Assembly (NCBI RefSeq): GCF_027580225.2
Contig: NC_073337.2
Coordinates: 11,833,001 to 11,897,000 of the forward strand
Source: Misgurnus anguillicaudatus
Lineage: Eukaryota; Chordata; Actinopteri; Cypriniformes; Cobitidae
Direction: 5' to 3'
Length of the DNA stretch: 64,000 nucleotides
Shown here in pieces: positions 11,001 through 20,430 of this stretch. How positions within the stretch are numbered: the stretch's first letter is position 1; every line of letters begins with the position of its first letter. The notes beneath the pieces were generated by a model that saw only the letters and a program-made list of their open reading frames with translations, was not told the origin of the DNA and made no database searches. The position numbers and the translations under genes are program-made.

Positions 11001-11983
11001 GCTAATCGCTTTGCTAGTTAGTTGGCAGTGTGGCTTCTCCTGAAAAGCCAGTGACCAAATATTTAACTGCTTTATTTTACAATTCTACATGAACTAACTA
11101 AGTAATAGTGTTTTGCCAAACTAAAAGTGTTTTGCCAAACTAACCGGGCCTTACCAACCTGGCTTTTCCGATGAGCCTACCCCAAGTCTCTATCACTTTC
11201 CCAAGATATGGCAGACCTCTCGCTAGCTTCTAGCAATTAGCATGGTGTCCACAAGCAGTATACATCCCCTGCTGGGTTTAAATTTCTGTAATTTGTGAAA
11301 ATAATGCGTTTGAAAATGTTTTATAAACGGGAATATGTTAGCGTTGTCCAGGTGAAAATGAGTGTATTGTTGAGACTGCTACATCACAATTTACTCTTGA
11401 ATCATTATGGGTAATGAGTTTCTTCTCCTGGAGTGTAATTATTAGTGATACTTTTTTGCTTGACTTGTCTGTTGGCAATACATAAACCATTAATGATAAT
11501 ATATAAAAAAGCAATAAGCCCCAAGAAGCAGTGGGTTACCAGTGCATTTTATAACAGCTAAGGGGCGTTATTAGGCACGCAGTTTACAAAACGGTTACTT
11601 TATATACATAACAGGATTTCATAAAATAAAACACAAATAAGTTTTATATCTGCAAGAATTCTTATCAAAACAGATATTTTTAAAACTGTAAATCTGTGTA
11701 GATGTCTATGCATCATGGTCGGGCGTTTGTGTGCACGCGCTTCAGATGTGTCAGTCAGCGTGAGAAAGATTGTTTTTTGAGTCTTGTCGCTCTTAATAAC
11801 TGAACATTAATCGTTTTCCAAACTTTATCTCTCTAAATAACTCTTTTAACAGCAAGCAAGTCACCATTTCTAATTCCTACATGTTTTAAAACCTAAACCA
11901 AAATGCCAGACGTGCAAGTAGATGGACAACCATCCTTTGTATTTTTTAAGCATTTAGGATGGTACACCTCATAGAAAACGTAC
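11001..11983. other. Non-coding DNA, nothing recognised
   Basis: AT-rich, without a supported exon or a clear repeat boundary. Confidence 0.35.
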
Positions 11984-11987
11984 AAAT

Positions 11988-12230
11988 GAAGAGTTTCGTT
12001 GCAAAACTAGATAAATCAATTTTTTTCAAAACATGTTTATTATTATGTTATCATGTTATAATTTAGTTTTTTATGGTGCTACTTAACTGTATTTTTTAAG
12101 TTATGAAGGATAAAATTAAAACAAACCAACTGCAGTTGCATTGAAATCAATTGGAATGCACAACCTAAAAACGAGATTTCTAAAACAATTACAAAAACGG
12201 TGGTTATCTCGTTTTGCAACTAAACTCTTC
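11988..12230. mobile_element. Short GAAGAG-ended MITE (copy C)
   Basis: The ends GAAGAGTTTCGTTGC and GCAACTAAACTCTTC are inverted repeats that continue to about 27 bp with two mismatches. AAAT flanks both sides (11984-11987 and 12231-12234). The termini match the larger elements at 56581-57589 and 58093-58955, of which this 243-bp copy is a deleted or distantly related member. It is non-coding. Confidence 0.75.
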
Positions 12231-12234
12231 AAAT

Positions 12235-13585
12235 AAAAATCATTTTAGATGTTCAACTAGAGCATTGGATTCTCTAGATAAAAAACTGCTTACTTATAAT
12301 TTAGTTATAAACTAAAAAAATAAAGTCATTAACAGTGTCTATATAATTCTATATAAATATATTTTGTTTGTCTTAAAATGTTCACATATATAAAAGCTAC
12401 CTAATTGCCCTAATTTAAGGCTTAATCTTATTTTAATCTAAACCCTGTCTGTAAAGCCAGGCTTCAATCATGTAAATGTATTCTTGCAAACCCCCCAAAA
12501 TAAAACGATGAACTTGAAAATGAGCGCAATTACATCTTCCTTCCAACCATGATGATGTCCTTGCAACTCACTGATTCATGATCTTGCCACTGTTTTTCTC
12601 ATTTCCATGTTTCTCTTTGAAGCCGCTACTGTGAATCGTAATCACTCAGTATATCAAGTCATTTAAAGCAGAATGTGAGCTTTAGAAAACAAGCTTTTTT
12701 GTTGGTGCCAGCGTGTCACAGCTCATGTGATGGGGTGCAGAAAGGATTTGTAAGATGCTAATGTAATGAATATTGTCTAATTCTCTACATTTAAAGTAAA
12801 GACTTTACAGACTTTTCTGTAAATTATGTGCAAAAAGCCTTAGGGCACCTTATCGCCATTAGATTTTTTCATAAATAGTATAATGACCACATGTTAGTGT
12901 TTCTATTGTCTTGATTTTAGAAAACAGCCAGTATTTGGTGTGAGCTCCTATACACTTGAGCAATAGTAGGAACCTATGGGCTCTTTTAAACATAAATGAA
13001 ATTAAACCCTAATTTCTAATTCACATCTAATGACTTTTTTAAGAGAGGTCACATTAGATATTGACTTTTGCCTGAAGAAGACATTTTGTTATGAAAATGG
13101 TTTTGTGTAGATATTTCCTGTTTTTTTTGTATCTTAATAAAGAGACCAGTAAATAAGTATGATGGTTATTGAAACTTTGCTAGCTAGTGGTGGTCCAAGA
13201 CTTTTGCACAGTACTGTATTTAATTAGAATATTGAAACATATTGCAAAGAGTCACTGATCTCAAATCCCATTGAAAAGCTCCAGAAGGATAATAGGGGAA
13301 GCGACCACAATAACAGCAAGGGGACCTTTGCTTTGTTGTTGGTTTATTTTGTCATTTAAAAAGTGTTTGCATCTGTTAAAAATATTAATAGTTTTTACAG
13401 TTACTTTTGTTAACAACATTCTATAAAAATCAATAATACCATATATTCTATAATGCATATGTTTTCTAAAAAATTCATTTATTTTTCTGATTCTGATACT
13501 TTATTCCTTATTTCTATTACAGTTATCTTACATCTGTACACTGTTTGTTCTACAATGTATTTCTGTAAAGCTGCTTTGCAACAAT
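12235..13585. other. Non-coding DNA; chromovirus target lies in an older repeat tail
   Basis: No exon is supported. The last 40 bases (a CTGTAAAGCTGCTTTGCAAC-like run) continue after the retrotransposon at 24609 as ATTGTGATAATAAATTTGAAT. Joined, they resemble a common fish 3'-tail repeat, so the chromovirus appears to have landed inside an older repeat. Confidence 0.4.
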
Positions 13586-13753
13586 GCAAGTGTTAGGACG
13601 TCAGTTTGATTGGTTGCTTTGTTTCTGTGTTTTCAGTGTCTGTGTTTATGTTTTACAGCTCTGCTCATGCGCGTCTGTTTTGGGTTCTTCATCAGCGTGA
13701 TTTCCTACACCTGCGTCACCACACCTGTTAATTATTTACCCCTCGTTTGGTTG

Positions 13754-13795
13754 TTATATTAGTGCCCTTAGTCCTTTGTTCTCTGCGAGTTCGTC
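13754..13795 (+). promoter_or_regulatory. LTR core promoter, predicted RNA start and self-primer segment
   Basis: TTATATTA at 13754-13761 lies about 29 bases before GCGAGTTCGTC (13785-13795), the expected TATA-to-start distance. That 11-mer is the exact reverse complement of the primer-binding site after the LTR. In Tf1 and related sushi elements the RNA 5' end folds back on the primer site and is cleaved to prime minus-strand synthesis, and this layout fits that scheme. The same arrangement recurs at 18899-18909 and 23965-23975. The start site itself is inferred. Confidence 0.75.
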
Positions 13796-14137
13796 ATTGT
13801 ATGTGCCTTGCCATATCTCCTGTCTTGTCTAGTCTATCAAGTTCTCAGTATTACGATATCTTATCCGTTTGTTTTGTTATTTTACTTCAAAGTCTAGTAA
13901 TTTTTTCATAGTTCAAGTTAATTTCCTTTAGTATTTTTCCGTAGTTTACCTGAGCTCTCTGCTGTCATCATCTGCCAGTTTACCCTCTGCTTTACCATCA
14001 CAGAGTGGCTGTCATCTCACTCTCCGCTGCAGCATCGGCTGTTGTGCTGCCAGAGGCGCTGTCCAGCGTACCTACGCAGGGTCTGTGGTCGCGGTCCGAC
14101 TTGCTCGGTTAAATTCTCCGCGGAAGTTAAATTATTT

Positions 14138-14299
14138 CACCCTGTCATCGCGCAGTGGATTATTCACCCTGACATCGCTCAGTGGATCTGTCACCCTGTC
14201 TCCAAGCAGTGGATTTCTCAGTTGGCCTTCGCTCATTGAAACTCTCACCCTGTCTACACACAGCGGAAAACCTCACCCTGTCAACGCACAGCGGATCTT
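14138..14299 (+). repeat. 27-bp tandem repeat inside LTR 1, six units
   Basis: Units start at 14138, 14165, 14192, 14219 (degenerate), 14246 and 14274, each shaped CACCCTG followed by a variable triplet and a CGCNCAGYGGAT-like half. LTR 3 keeps the same set, while LTR 2 lacks exactly two units (54 bp). The 27-base period keeps three frames open, which explains several overlapping short open frames here. Confidence 0.85.
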
Positions 14300-14423
14300 C
14301 TCTCTCTCTGATTTACTTTCTTTATTATTCACCCAAGCTCAGTCTTGTGGACAGTGACTTCATTAAAATATTTATTTTCTGCAATTGGATCCTGTCTCAG
14401 TCTCCCTGTTTGAAACCCTAACA

Positions 14424-14434
14424 GACGAACTCGC
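14424..14434 (+). other. Primer-binding site of copy 1 (self-priming)
   Basis: GACGAACTCGC follows the LTR directly. It is the exact reverse complement of 13785-13795 and shows no obvious match to a tRNA 3' end with TGG. The site fits Tf1/sushi self-priming. Confidence 0.85.
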
Positions 14435-14440
14435 CATCAA

Positions 14441-15364
14441 ATGGATCCAGCAGATGCCGAGTCAGTGCGTACTGCCATCGCCCAGCAGGGAGCCTGGTTG
14501 GGTCAGCACACGGCACAGATTTCATCAGCGTCCCGTGAGGTCGAGGATCTTTCGTCTCGCTTCACTGAGCTTAGCACCCAGCTCGATCAGATCCGACGAG
14601 AGGTCAGTCAACCCCGCCAGCCTCTGGAAGCGGAACCCCATGCCACCAGCCCTCCGCCGTATGATGGCGATCCCAACTCCTGCCGGGCATTCCTTTCCCA
14701 GTGTTCCTTAGTGTTTGCACTTCAGCCTCGAAGATATGCTACAGAACAGACCCGGGTAGCTTTCTGTACTACCCGGCTCACCGGGCGAGCGCGTGAGTGG
14801 GGCACTGCGGTCTGGGATGCCCGCGCACCCTGCTGTCAGTCTTTCGATGCCTTTCGGCGCGAGATGGAGAAGTTGTTTGACCGGTCGCTGCAGGGGGATG
14901 CCGCAGCCGCCCGTTTGGTGCGTTTGGCTCAAGACAAGCACTCAGTCACGGACTATTCTATAAAGTTCAAGACTCTGGCCACAGCGTGCGGTTGGAATGA
15001 CTCAGCTCTACGTGCTCAGTTTGTAGACGGCCTCAATGATGAGATCCAGGATGAAATCGCTACCCACGAGTTGCCTCGTTCACTCGATGAGATCATCGAG
15101 CTCGCGCTCAAGGTTGAGGCTCGGATGCTTCTTCGCCAGCACCGCCGCACGCTGCGTCACCGGGTTCTTCAGAATGAGTCGGCCAGTTCTACCACGCCCA
15201 CCTCGTTGTCTTCGCTCACTGAGGCTGAACCCATGCAGCTCGGTCGCATGCGTCTCTCTCAGAAGGAGAGAGAGCGACGTCTACTAAATTGTCTCTGCCT
15301 TTACTGTGGCAAGCCGGGGCACTTCGCTAAAGGGTGTCCGTTAAAAGATCTAGCCCGCCGGTGA
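14441..15364 (+). CDS. gag: Gag polyprotein, copy 1
   Basis: The 307-residue structural protein should form the cytoplasmic particle that packages the element RNA. It starts at the first ATG after the primer site (MDPADAESV, an opening shared by sushi-type Gag proteins). A predicted helical N-terminal segment with [15 protein letters not shown] is followed by a central capsid-like region from about residue 65 to 210 with aromatic and Trp residues typical of Ty3/Gypsy Gag. One CCHC zinc knuckle, C-X2-C-X4-H-X4-C, lies at residues 286-299 and should bind RNA. The stop (15362-15364) overlaps the pol frame by 34 nt. No break is visible. Copy 2 differs at only a few residues, which suggests recent activity or homogenisation. 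Confidence 0.93.
   Translation: MDPADAESVRTAIAQQGAWLGQHTAQISSASREVEDLSSRFTELSTQLDQIRREVSQPRQPLEAEPHATSPPPYDGDPNSCRAFLSQCSLVFALQPRRYATEQTRVAFCTTRLTGRAREWGTAVWDARAPCCQSFDAFRREMEKLFDRSLQGDAAAARLVRLAQDKHSVTDYSIKFKTLATACGWNDSALRAQFVDGLNDEIQDEIATHELPRSLDEIIELALKVEARMLLRQHRRTLRHRVLQNESASSTTPTSLSSLTEAEPMQLGRMRLSQKERERRLLNCLCLYCGKPGHFAKGCPLKDLARR
15331..15364 (+). other. gag-pol overlap, candidate -1 frameshift window
   Basis: Both frames are open for 34 nt. The only A/T run is TTAAAAG, read TTA AAA G in the gag frame. It is not a canonical X-XXY-YYZ heptamer: AAA can re-pair after a -1 slip, but TTA would re-pair with GTT. The shift mechanism is therefore unresolved. The same bases occur in copy 2 at 20397-20430. 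Confidence 0.5.
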
Positions 15365-18300
15365 GACCGGGAGTCCTGGTGGGCGTGGCTACTGAAGAAA
15401 TCTCCCGTGTCTCTAGCTCTCATCTGCCTGTTAGTCTGTCCTTTGGGGGCTTGGATCATCCCACCTCGGCTCTTCTCGACTCCGGTGCCGAGGGTAATTT
15501 CTTGGACGAGGAGCTCGCTCGCTCGTTGGGCATTCCCGCTGTTCCCCTCAAGATTCCTCTCGTGGTTTGGACTCTCAAAGGGCAGCAGACAGCGCAGGTC
15601 ACTCACTGTACACCCCCGGTTAGTCTTTTTGTTTCCGGCAACCACCGTGAGGAGATTGTGCTGTACCTTCTAGGCTCTTCTCTTTCGCCCATCATTTTGG
15701 GTCATGCCTGGTTGGCACAGCACAATCCTCACGTGGATTGGCGTAATAGTGTTATTTTATCTTGGTCATCGTCATGTCATGTGTCTTGTCTTGGTGCTGC
15801 TTCTTCTGGTTCTGTTTCTTCTGTCTCTCAGGTTTCTGCAGCCGATCTGACCGGGGTCCCGGCGGAGTATGGAGATCTTCATCAGGTGTTCAATAAAGCC
15901 CGGGCCACCTCCCTTCCTCCTCACCGGCCGTATGATTGCGCTATCGATCTCCTCCCAGGCACTTCTCCGCCTAAAGGTAGACTTTTTTCTTTGTCCGGTC
16001 CCGAGAGAGAGGCTATGGACCGTTATATTAATGATTCCCTTCGTGCCGGTCTCATCCGTCCCTCCACTTCCCCTGCGGGGGCAGGTTTCTTTTTTGTTAA
16101 AAAGAAAGACGGCTCCCTACGTCCATGCATTGATTACAGAGGTCTCAATGACATTACCATTAAGAATAGGTATCCCCTGCCTTTAATGTCGTCGGCCTTT
16201 GAATTATTGCAGGGAGCGCGCGTCTTCACCAAATTAGATCTGCGCAATGCTTACCATCTGGTGCGCATTAGGGAGGGAGATGAGTGGAAGACAGCTTTTA
16301 ATACACCTTCCGGACACTTTGAATATTCCGTTTTACCGTTCGGGCTTTGTAACGCTCCGTCTGTCTTCCAGACTCTGGTCAATGACGTGCTGAGAGACAT
16401 GATCAATAAATTCGTGTTTGTGTACATTGATGATATTCTCATCTTTTCTCCGTCTATGCAGGTACACACTCAGCACGTTCGCAGAGTTCTCCGGCGTCTT
16501 CTTGAAAATCAGCTCTTTGTTAAGGCGGAGAAGTGCGAGTTTCATAGGGATTCGGTTTCGTTCCTTGGTTACGTTATCGCCGCGGGCGAGATCCGTCCAG
16601 ACCCTTCTAAGATTAAGGCGGTAGCCGAGTGGCCAGTCCCCGACACTCGTAAGGAGTTGCAACGGTTTCTGGGTTTTGCCAATTTTTATCGGCGATTCAT
16701 TAGGAACTTTGGTCAGATTGCTAAACCTCTCACTGCTCTCACTTCCACTAAAGAATGTTTCCGTTGGAATAATGACGCTCAGGAGGCCTTTGATAATTTA
16801 AAGTCCCGGTTTATCTCTGCTCCTGTTCTTTCTATTCCAGATCCGGAGGCTCAGTTTATTGTGGAGGTAGATGCTTCTGATGTCGGGGTAGGCGCCGTGC
16901 TTTCTCAGCGGTCTGCGAAGGACGGAAAGGTGCATCCTTGCGCTTTCTTTTCTCACCGGTTGAGCCCTGCTGAACGAAACTACGACATTGGTAACCGGGA
17001 GCTGCTGGCGGTTCGATTGGCTTTGGGTGAGTGGCGTCACTGGTTAGAGGGGACCTCGGAGCCCTTCTTGGTTTGGACGGACCACAAAAATTTGGAATAT
17101 GTCCGTTCAGCCAAGAGGGTGACATCGCGGCAGGCTCGTTGGGCACTCTTCTTTGACCGTTTTAACTTTACTCTCTCGTACCGGCCAGGTTCAAAGAATA
17201 CAAAGCCTGATGCCCTCTCTCGCTTGTTCGGTAGTCCTGACGTTGAGAGGGACGAAACCATCCTCCCTGAGGGGCGGGTGGTGGGTGCCCTCAGTTGGGG
17301 CATCGAACAGCGAGTGAGGGAGGCCGGACGAGAGAGTGAAGTGCCAGAGGGGTGCCCGGCGGGTCGGCTTTGGGTTCCGGCAGCGCTTCGCTCTGAGGTC
17401 ATCCGGTGGGGTCACGAGTCTAAGTTTTTCGGCCATCCGGGAGTTCGGAGAACGTTGGCTACCGTCCGTCAACGTTTTTGGTGGCCCGCTATGGGCTCCG
17501 ACGTCAGACAGTTCGTTTTAGCCTGTCATGTATGCGCTCGTAATAAGGCGTCTCATCAGCCTCCCATTGGTCTGCTTAAATCTCTCCCCATACCCACCCG
17601 TCCTTGGTCACACATAGCCATTGATTTTGTCACCGGCTTACCAGGTTCTAAGGGTAACACCGTCATCCTCACGGTGGTGGATCGTTTCTCTAAGGCGGTT
17701 CATTTTATTCCCCTACCTAAGCTTCCCTCTCCCAAAGCGAGGTCTCAGATATTAGGTGAACACTTCTTCCGCATCCATGGGTTACCCACAGACGTGGTAT
17801 CCGACAGGGGTCCCCAATTTATCTCTCGATTTTGGCAAGAATTCTGTAAGCAGATCGGTGCCACTGCCAGCCTGTCTTCAGGTTATCACCCTCAGACAAT
17901 TGGTCAATGTGAACGGGCTAATCAGGATCTTGGTCGTACGCTCAGCTGTATGACTTCTCAATGTCCGAACTCTTGGTGCCAACAGCTTCCGTGGGTAGAA
18001 TATGCTCATAATTCCCTGCCTGTATCATCCACTAACATGTCCCCTTTCGAAGCCTCGATGGGTTTTCAGCCTCCTTTGTTTCCCTCGCAGGAATCCGATG
18101 CGGCGGTTCCGTCTGCTCTGGCCTTCGTCCAACGCTGCAAACGCAGCTGGAATAGGGCCAGAAACGCTTTAATTCAGACTTCCAGACGAACTCAAGTCGC
18201 GGCCGACCGGCACCGGCGACCCGCCCCTCGCTATATTTGTGGGCAGAAAGTATGGCTTTCTTCCAAGGATCTGCCTCTCCGAGAGCCTTCACGTAAACTG

Positions 18301-18723
18301 GCTCCTCGCTTCCTTGGTCCATACAGTATAGTTAAGGTCATTAGTCCGGTTGCGGTCAAGCTCAGATTGCCTTTAGCATTCGGTCGGATTCACCCGGTTT
18401 TTCATGTGTCCAAGATTAAACCTGTTTTTTTTTCCCGCATTAATCCTATCCCCTCTGCTCCCACCCCTCCCACCCCTCATCTAGTGGACGGTTCTCCTGC
18501 TTATTCAGTTAAGCGGTTATTAGATTCACGTCGGCGGGGCAGAGGTTTTCAGTATCTCGTGGACTGGGAGGGCTACGGTCCGGAGGAGAGGTGTTGGGTA
18601 CCGGCCCGGGACATTTTGGACCCTGAGTTGATCAACGATCTCCGTCGGCGACAAGGTGAGCCCCTTCTGGGACCGCCCGGTGGCGGTTTTGGGAGGGGGG
18701 ATTCTGTTAGGACGTCAGTTTGA
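15331..18723 (+). CDS. pol: Pol polyprotein, copy 1 (PR-RT-RH-IN-chromodomain), -1 frame
   Basis: The frame opens after a stop at 15328-15330 and has no ATG at its head, so it is probably made as Gag-Pol by a -1 shift. Counting from the GTG at 15334: aspartic protease DSGA at 49-52 with ILGHAWL at 121-127; reverse transcriptase YIDDIL at 364-369; RNase H acidic residues D513, E556 and D583; integrase zinc finger ending with C731 and C734; integrase D764, D824 and E860, with exact D-35-E spacing; chromodomain at about 1055-1100 ([20 protein letters not shown]), which in chromoviruses can guide integration to marked chromatin. The stop lies 19 nt inside LTR 2, so the polypurine tract is translated. 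No stop or frameshift is present. Residue 856 is Ile where copy 2 and the family have Asn or Asp (HPQTNGQ-type motif); this change and nearby replacements may impair integrase. Confidence 0.93.
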   Translation, partial: RVSVKRSSPPVRPGVLVGVATEEISRVSSSHLPVSLSFGGLDHPTSALLDSGAEGNFLDEELARSLGIPAVPLKIPLVVWTLKGQQTAQVTHCTPPVSLFVSGNHREEIVLYLLGSSLSPIILGHAWLAQHNPHVDWRNSVILSWSSSCHVSCLGAASSGSVSSVSQVSAADLTGVPAEYGDLHQVFNKARATSLPPHRPYDCAIDLLPGTSPPKGRLFSLSGPEREAMDRYINDSLRAGLIRPSTSPAGAGFFFVKKKDGSLRPCIDYRGLNDITIKNRYPLPLMSSAFELLQGARVFTKLDLRNAYHLVRIREGDEWKTAFNTPSGHFEYSVLPFGLCNAPSVFQTLVNDVLRDMINKFVFVYIDDILIFSPSMQVHTQHVRRVLRRLLENQLFVKAEKCEFHRDSVSFLGYVIAAGEIRPDPSKIKAVAEWPVPDTRKELQRFLGFANFYRRFIRNFGQIAKPLTALTSTKECFRWNNDAQEAFDNLKSRFISAPVLSIPDPEAQFIVEVDASDVGVGAVLSQRSAKDGKVHPCAFFSHRLSPAERNYDIGNRELLAVRLALGEWRHWLEGTSEPFLVWTDHKNLEYVRSAKRVTSRQARWALFFDRFNFTLSYRPGSKNTKPDALSRLFGSPDVERDETILPEGRVVGALSWGIEQRVREAGRESEVPEGCPAGRLWVPAALRSEVIRWGHESKFFGHPGVRRTLATVRQRFWWPAMGSDVRQFVLACHVCARNKASHQPPIGLLKSLPIPTRPWSHIAIDFVTGLPGSKGNTVILTVVDRFSKAVHFIPLPKLPSPKARSQILGEHFFRIHGLPTDVVSDRGPQFISRFWQEFCKQIGATASLSSGYHPQTIGQCERANQDLGRTLSCMTSQCPNSWCQQLPWVEYAHNSLPVSSTNMSPFEASMGFQPPLFPSQESDAAVPSALAFVQRCKRSWNRARNALIQTSRRTQVAADRHRRPAPRYICGQKVWLSSKDLPLREPSRKLAPRFLGPYSIVKVISPVAVKLRLPLAFGRIHPVFHVSKIKPVFFSRINPIPSAPTPPTPHLVDGSPAYSVKRLLDSRRRGRGFQYLVDWEGYGPEERCWVPARDILDPELINDLRRRQGEPLLGPPGGGFGRGDSVRTSV
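18691..18703 (+). other. Polypurine tract of copy 1
   Basis: GGGAGGGGGGATT precedes the LTR start by one base and would prime plus-strand DNA synthesis. An identical tract lies at 23757-23769. Confidence 0.85.
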
Positions 18724-19489
18724 TTGGTTGCTTTGTTTCTGTGTTTTCAGTGTCTGTGTTTATGTTTTACAGCTCTGCTCATGCGCGTCTGTTTTGGGTT
18801 CTTCATCAGCGTGATTTCCTACACCTGCGTCACCACACCTGTTAATTATTTACCCCTCGTTTGGTTGTTATATTAGTGCCCTTAGTCCTTTGTTCTCTGC
18901 GAGTTCGTCATTGTATGTGCCTTGCCATATCTCCTGTCTTGTCTAGTCTATCAAGTTCTCAGTATTACGATATCTCTAGTTATCCGTTTGTTTTGTTATT
19001 TTACTTCAAAGTCTAGTAATTTTTTATAGTTCAAGTTTATTTCCTTTAGTATTTTTTTCCGTAGTTTACCTGAGCTCTCTGCTGTCATCATCTGCCAGTT
19101 TACCCTCTGCTTTACCATCACAGAGTGGCTGTCATCTCACTCTCCGCTGCAGCATCGGCTGTTGTGCTGCCAGAGGCGCTGTCCAGCGTACCTACGCAGG
19201 GTCTGTGATCGCGGTCCGACTTGCTCGGTTAAATTCTCCGCGGAAGTTAAATTATTTCACCCTGTCATCGCGCAGTGGATTATTCACCCTGACATCGCTC
19301 AGTGGATCTGTCACCCTGTCTACGCACAGCGGAAAACCTCACCCTGTCAACGCACAGCGGATCTTCTCTCTCTCTGATTTACTCTCTTTATTATTCACCC
19401 AAGCTCAGTCTTGTGGACAGTGACTTCATTAAAATATTTATTTTCTGCAATTGGATCCTGTCTCAGTCTCCCTGTTTGAAACCCTGACA
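18705..19489 (+). repeat. Chromovirus LTR 2 (shared middle LTR)
   Basis: This 785-bp LTR serves as the 3' LTR of copy 1 and the 5' LTR of copy 2. Relative to LTRs 1 and 3 it lacks 54 bp (two 27-bp units), gains 5 bp after GATATCT, and differs by -1 and +2 in T runs, plus private substitutions. It keeps the TATA-like box and self-primer segment (18899-18909). Its private indels show that it did not arise by a simple exchange between the two outer LTRs. Confidence 0.95.
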
Positions 19490-19500
19490 GACGAACTCGC
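19490..19500 (+). other. Primer-binding site of copy 2
   Basis: GACGAACTCGC, identical to copy 1 and complementary to 18899-18909 in LTR 2. Confidence 0.85.
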
Positions 19501-19506
19501 CATCTA

Positions 19507-20430
19507 ATGGATCCAGCAGATGCCGAGTCAGTGCGTACTGCCATCGCCCAGCAGGGAGCCTGGTTGGGTCAGCACACGGCACAGATTTCATCAGCGTCCC
19601 GTGAGGTCGAGGATCTTTCGTCTCGCTTCACTGAGCTTAGCACCCAGCTCAATCAGATCCGACGAGAGGTCAGTCAACCCCGCCAGCCTCTGGAAGCGGA
19701 ACCCCATGCCACCAGCCCTCCGCCGTATGATGGCGATCCCAACTCCTGCCGGGCATTCCTTTCCCAGTGTTCCTTAGTGTTTGCACTTCAGCCTCGAAGA
19801 TATGCTACAGAACAGACCCGGGTAGCTTTCTGTATTACCCTGCTCACCGGGCGAGCGCGTGAGTGGGGCACTGCGGTCTGGGATGCCCGCGCACCCTGCT
19901 GTCAGTCTTTCGATGCCTTTCGGCGCGAGATGGAGAAGTTGTTTGACCGGTCGGTGCAGGGGGATGCCGCAGCCGCCCGTTTGGTGCGTTTGGCTCAAGA
20001 CAAGCACTCAGTCACGGACTATTCTATAAAGTTCAAGACTCTGGCCACAGCGTGCGGTTGGAATGACTCAGCGCTACGTGCTCAGTTTGTAGACGGCCTC
20101 AATGATGAGGTCCAGGATGAAATCGCTACCCACGATTTGCCTCGTTCACTCGATGAGATCATCGAGCTCGCGCTCAAGGTTGAGGCTCGGATGCTTCTTC
20201 GCCAGCACCGCCGCACGCTGCGTCACCGGGTTCTTCAGAATGAGTCCGCCAGTTCTACCACGCCCACCTCATTGTCTTCGCTCACTGAGGCTGAACCCAT
20301 GCAGCTCGGTCGCATGCGTCTCTCTCAGAAGGAGAGAGAGCGACGTCTACTAAATTGTCTCTGCCTTTACTGTGGCAAGCCGGGGCACTTCGCTAAAGGG
20401 TGTCCGTTAAAAGATTCAGCCCGCCGGTGA
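19507..20430 (+). CDS. gag: Gag polyprotein, copy 2
   Basis: Intact 307-residue Gag with the same start, capsid-like region and CCHC knuckle (residues 286-299) as copy 1. Visible replacements include Asp to Asn near residue 50, Thr-Arg to Ile-Leu near residue 110, and Leu to Ser close to the C-terminus. It is followed by the same 34-nt overlap with pol. It could still supply particles in trans even though its own pol is interrupted. Confidence 0.92.
   Translation: MDPADAESVRTAIAQQGAWLGQHTAQISSASREVEDLSSRFTELSTQLNQIRREVSQPRQPLEAEPHATSPPPYDGDPNSCRAFLSQCSLVFALQPRRYATEQTRVAFCITLLTGRAREWGTAVWDARAPCCQSFDAFRREMEKLFDRSVQGDAAAARLVRLAQDKHSVTDYSIKFKTLATACGWNDSALRAQFVDGLNDEVQDEIATHDLPRSLDEIIELALKVEARMLLRQHRRTLRHRVLQNESASSTTPTSLSSLTEAEPMQLGRMRLSQKERERRLLNCLCLYCGKPGHFAKGCPLKDSARR

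Larger units (their letters stand above)
13591..14423 (+). repeat. Chromovirus LTR 1 (5' LTR of copy 1)
   Basis: An 833-bp LTR with TGTTAGG at its start and CCTAACA at its end, a perfect 7-bp inverted repeat. It contains a TATA-like TTATATTA, the self-primer match, a six-unit 27-bp repeat (14138-14299) and ATTAAA at 14362-14367 as a possible polyadenylation signal. It differs from LTR 3 by about six transitions by eye and from LTR 2 by indels. Confidence 0.95.

Noticed and set aside
14042..14421. Overlapping open frames in the LTR (Cys/Ser-rich peptides)
   Set aside because: Produced by the 27-bp repeat, whose length is a multiple of three. They lie in the LTR leader.
15301..15645. Open frames antisense to or overlapping gag and pol in both copies
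   Set aside because: They repeat at the same offset in both bodies and are shadows of the real frames without their own domains.
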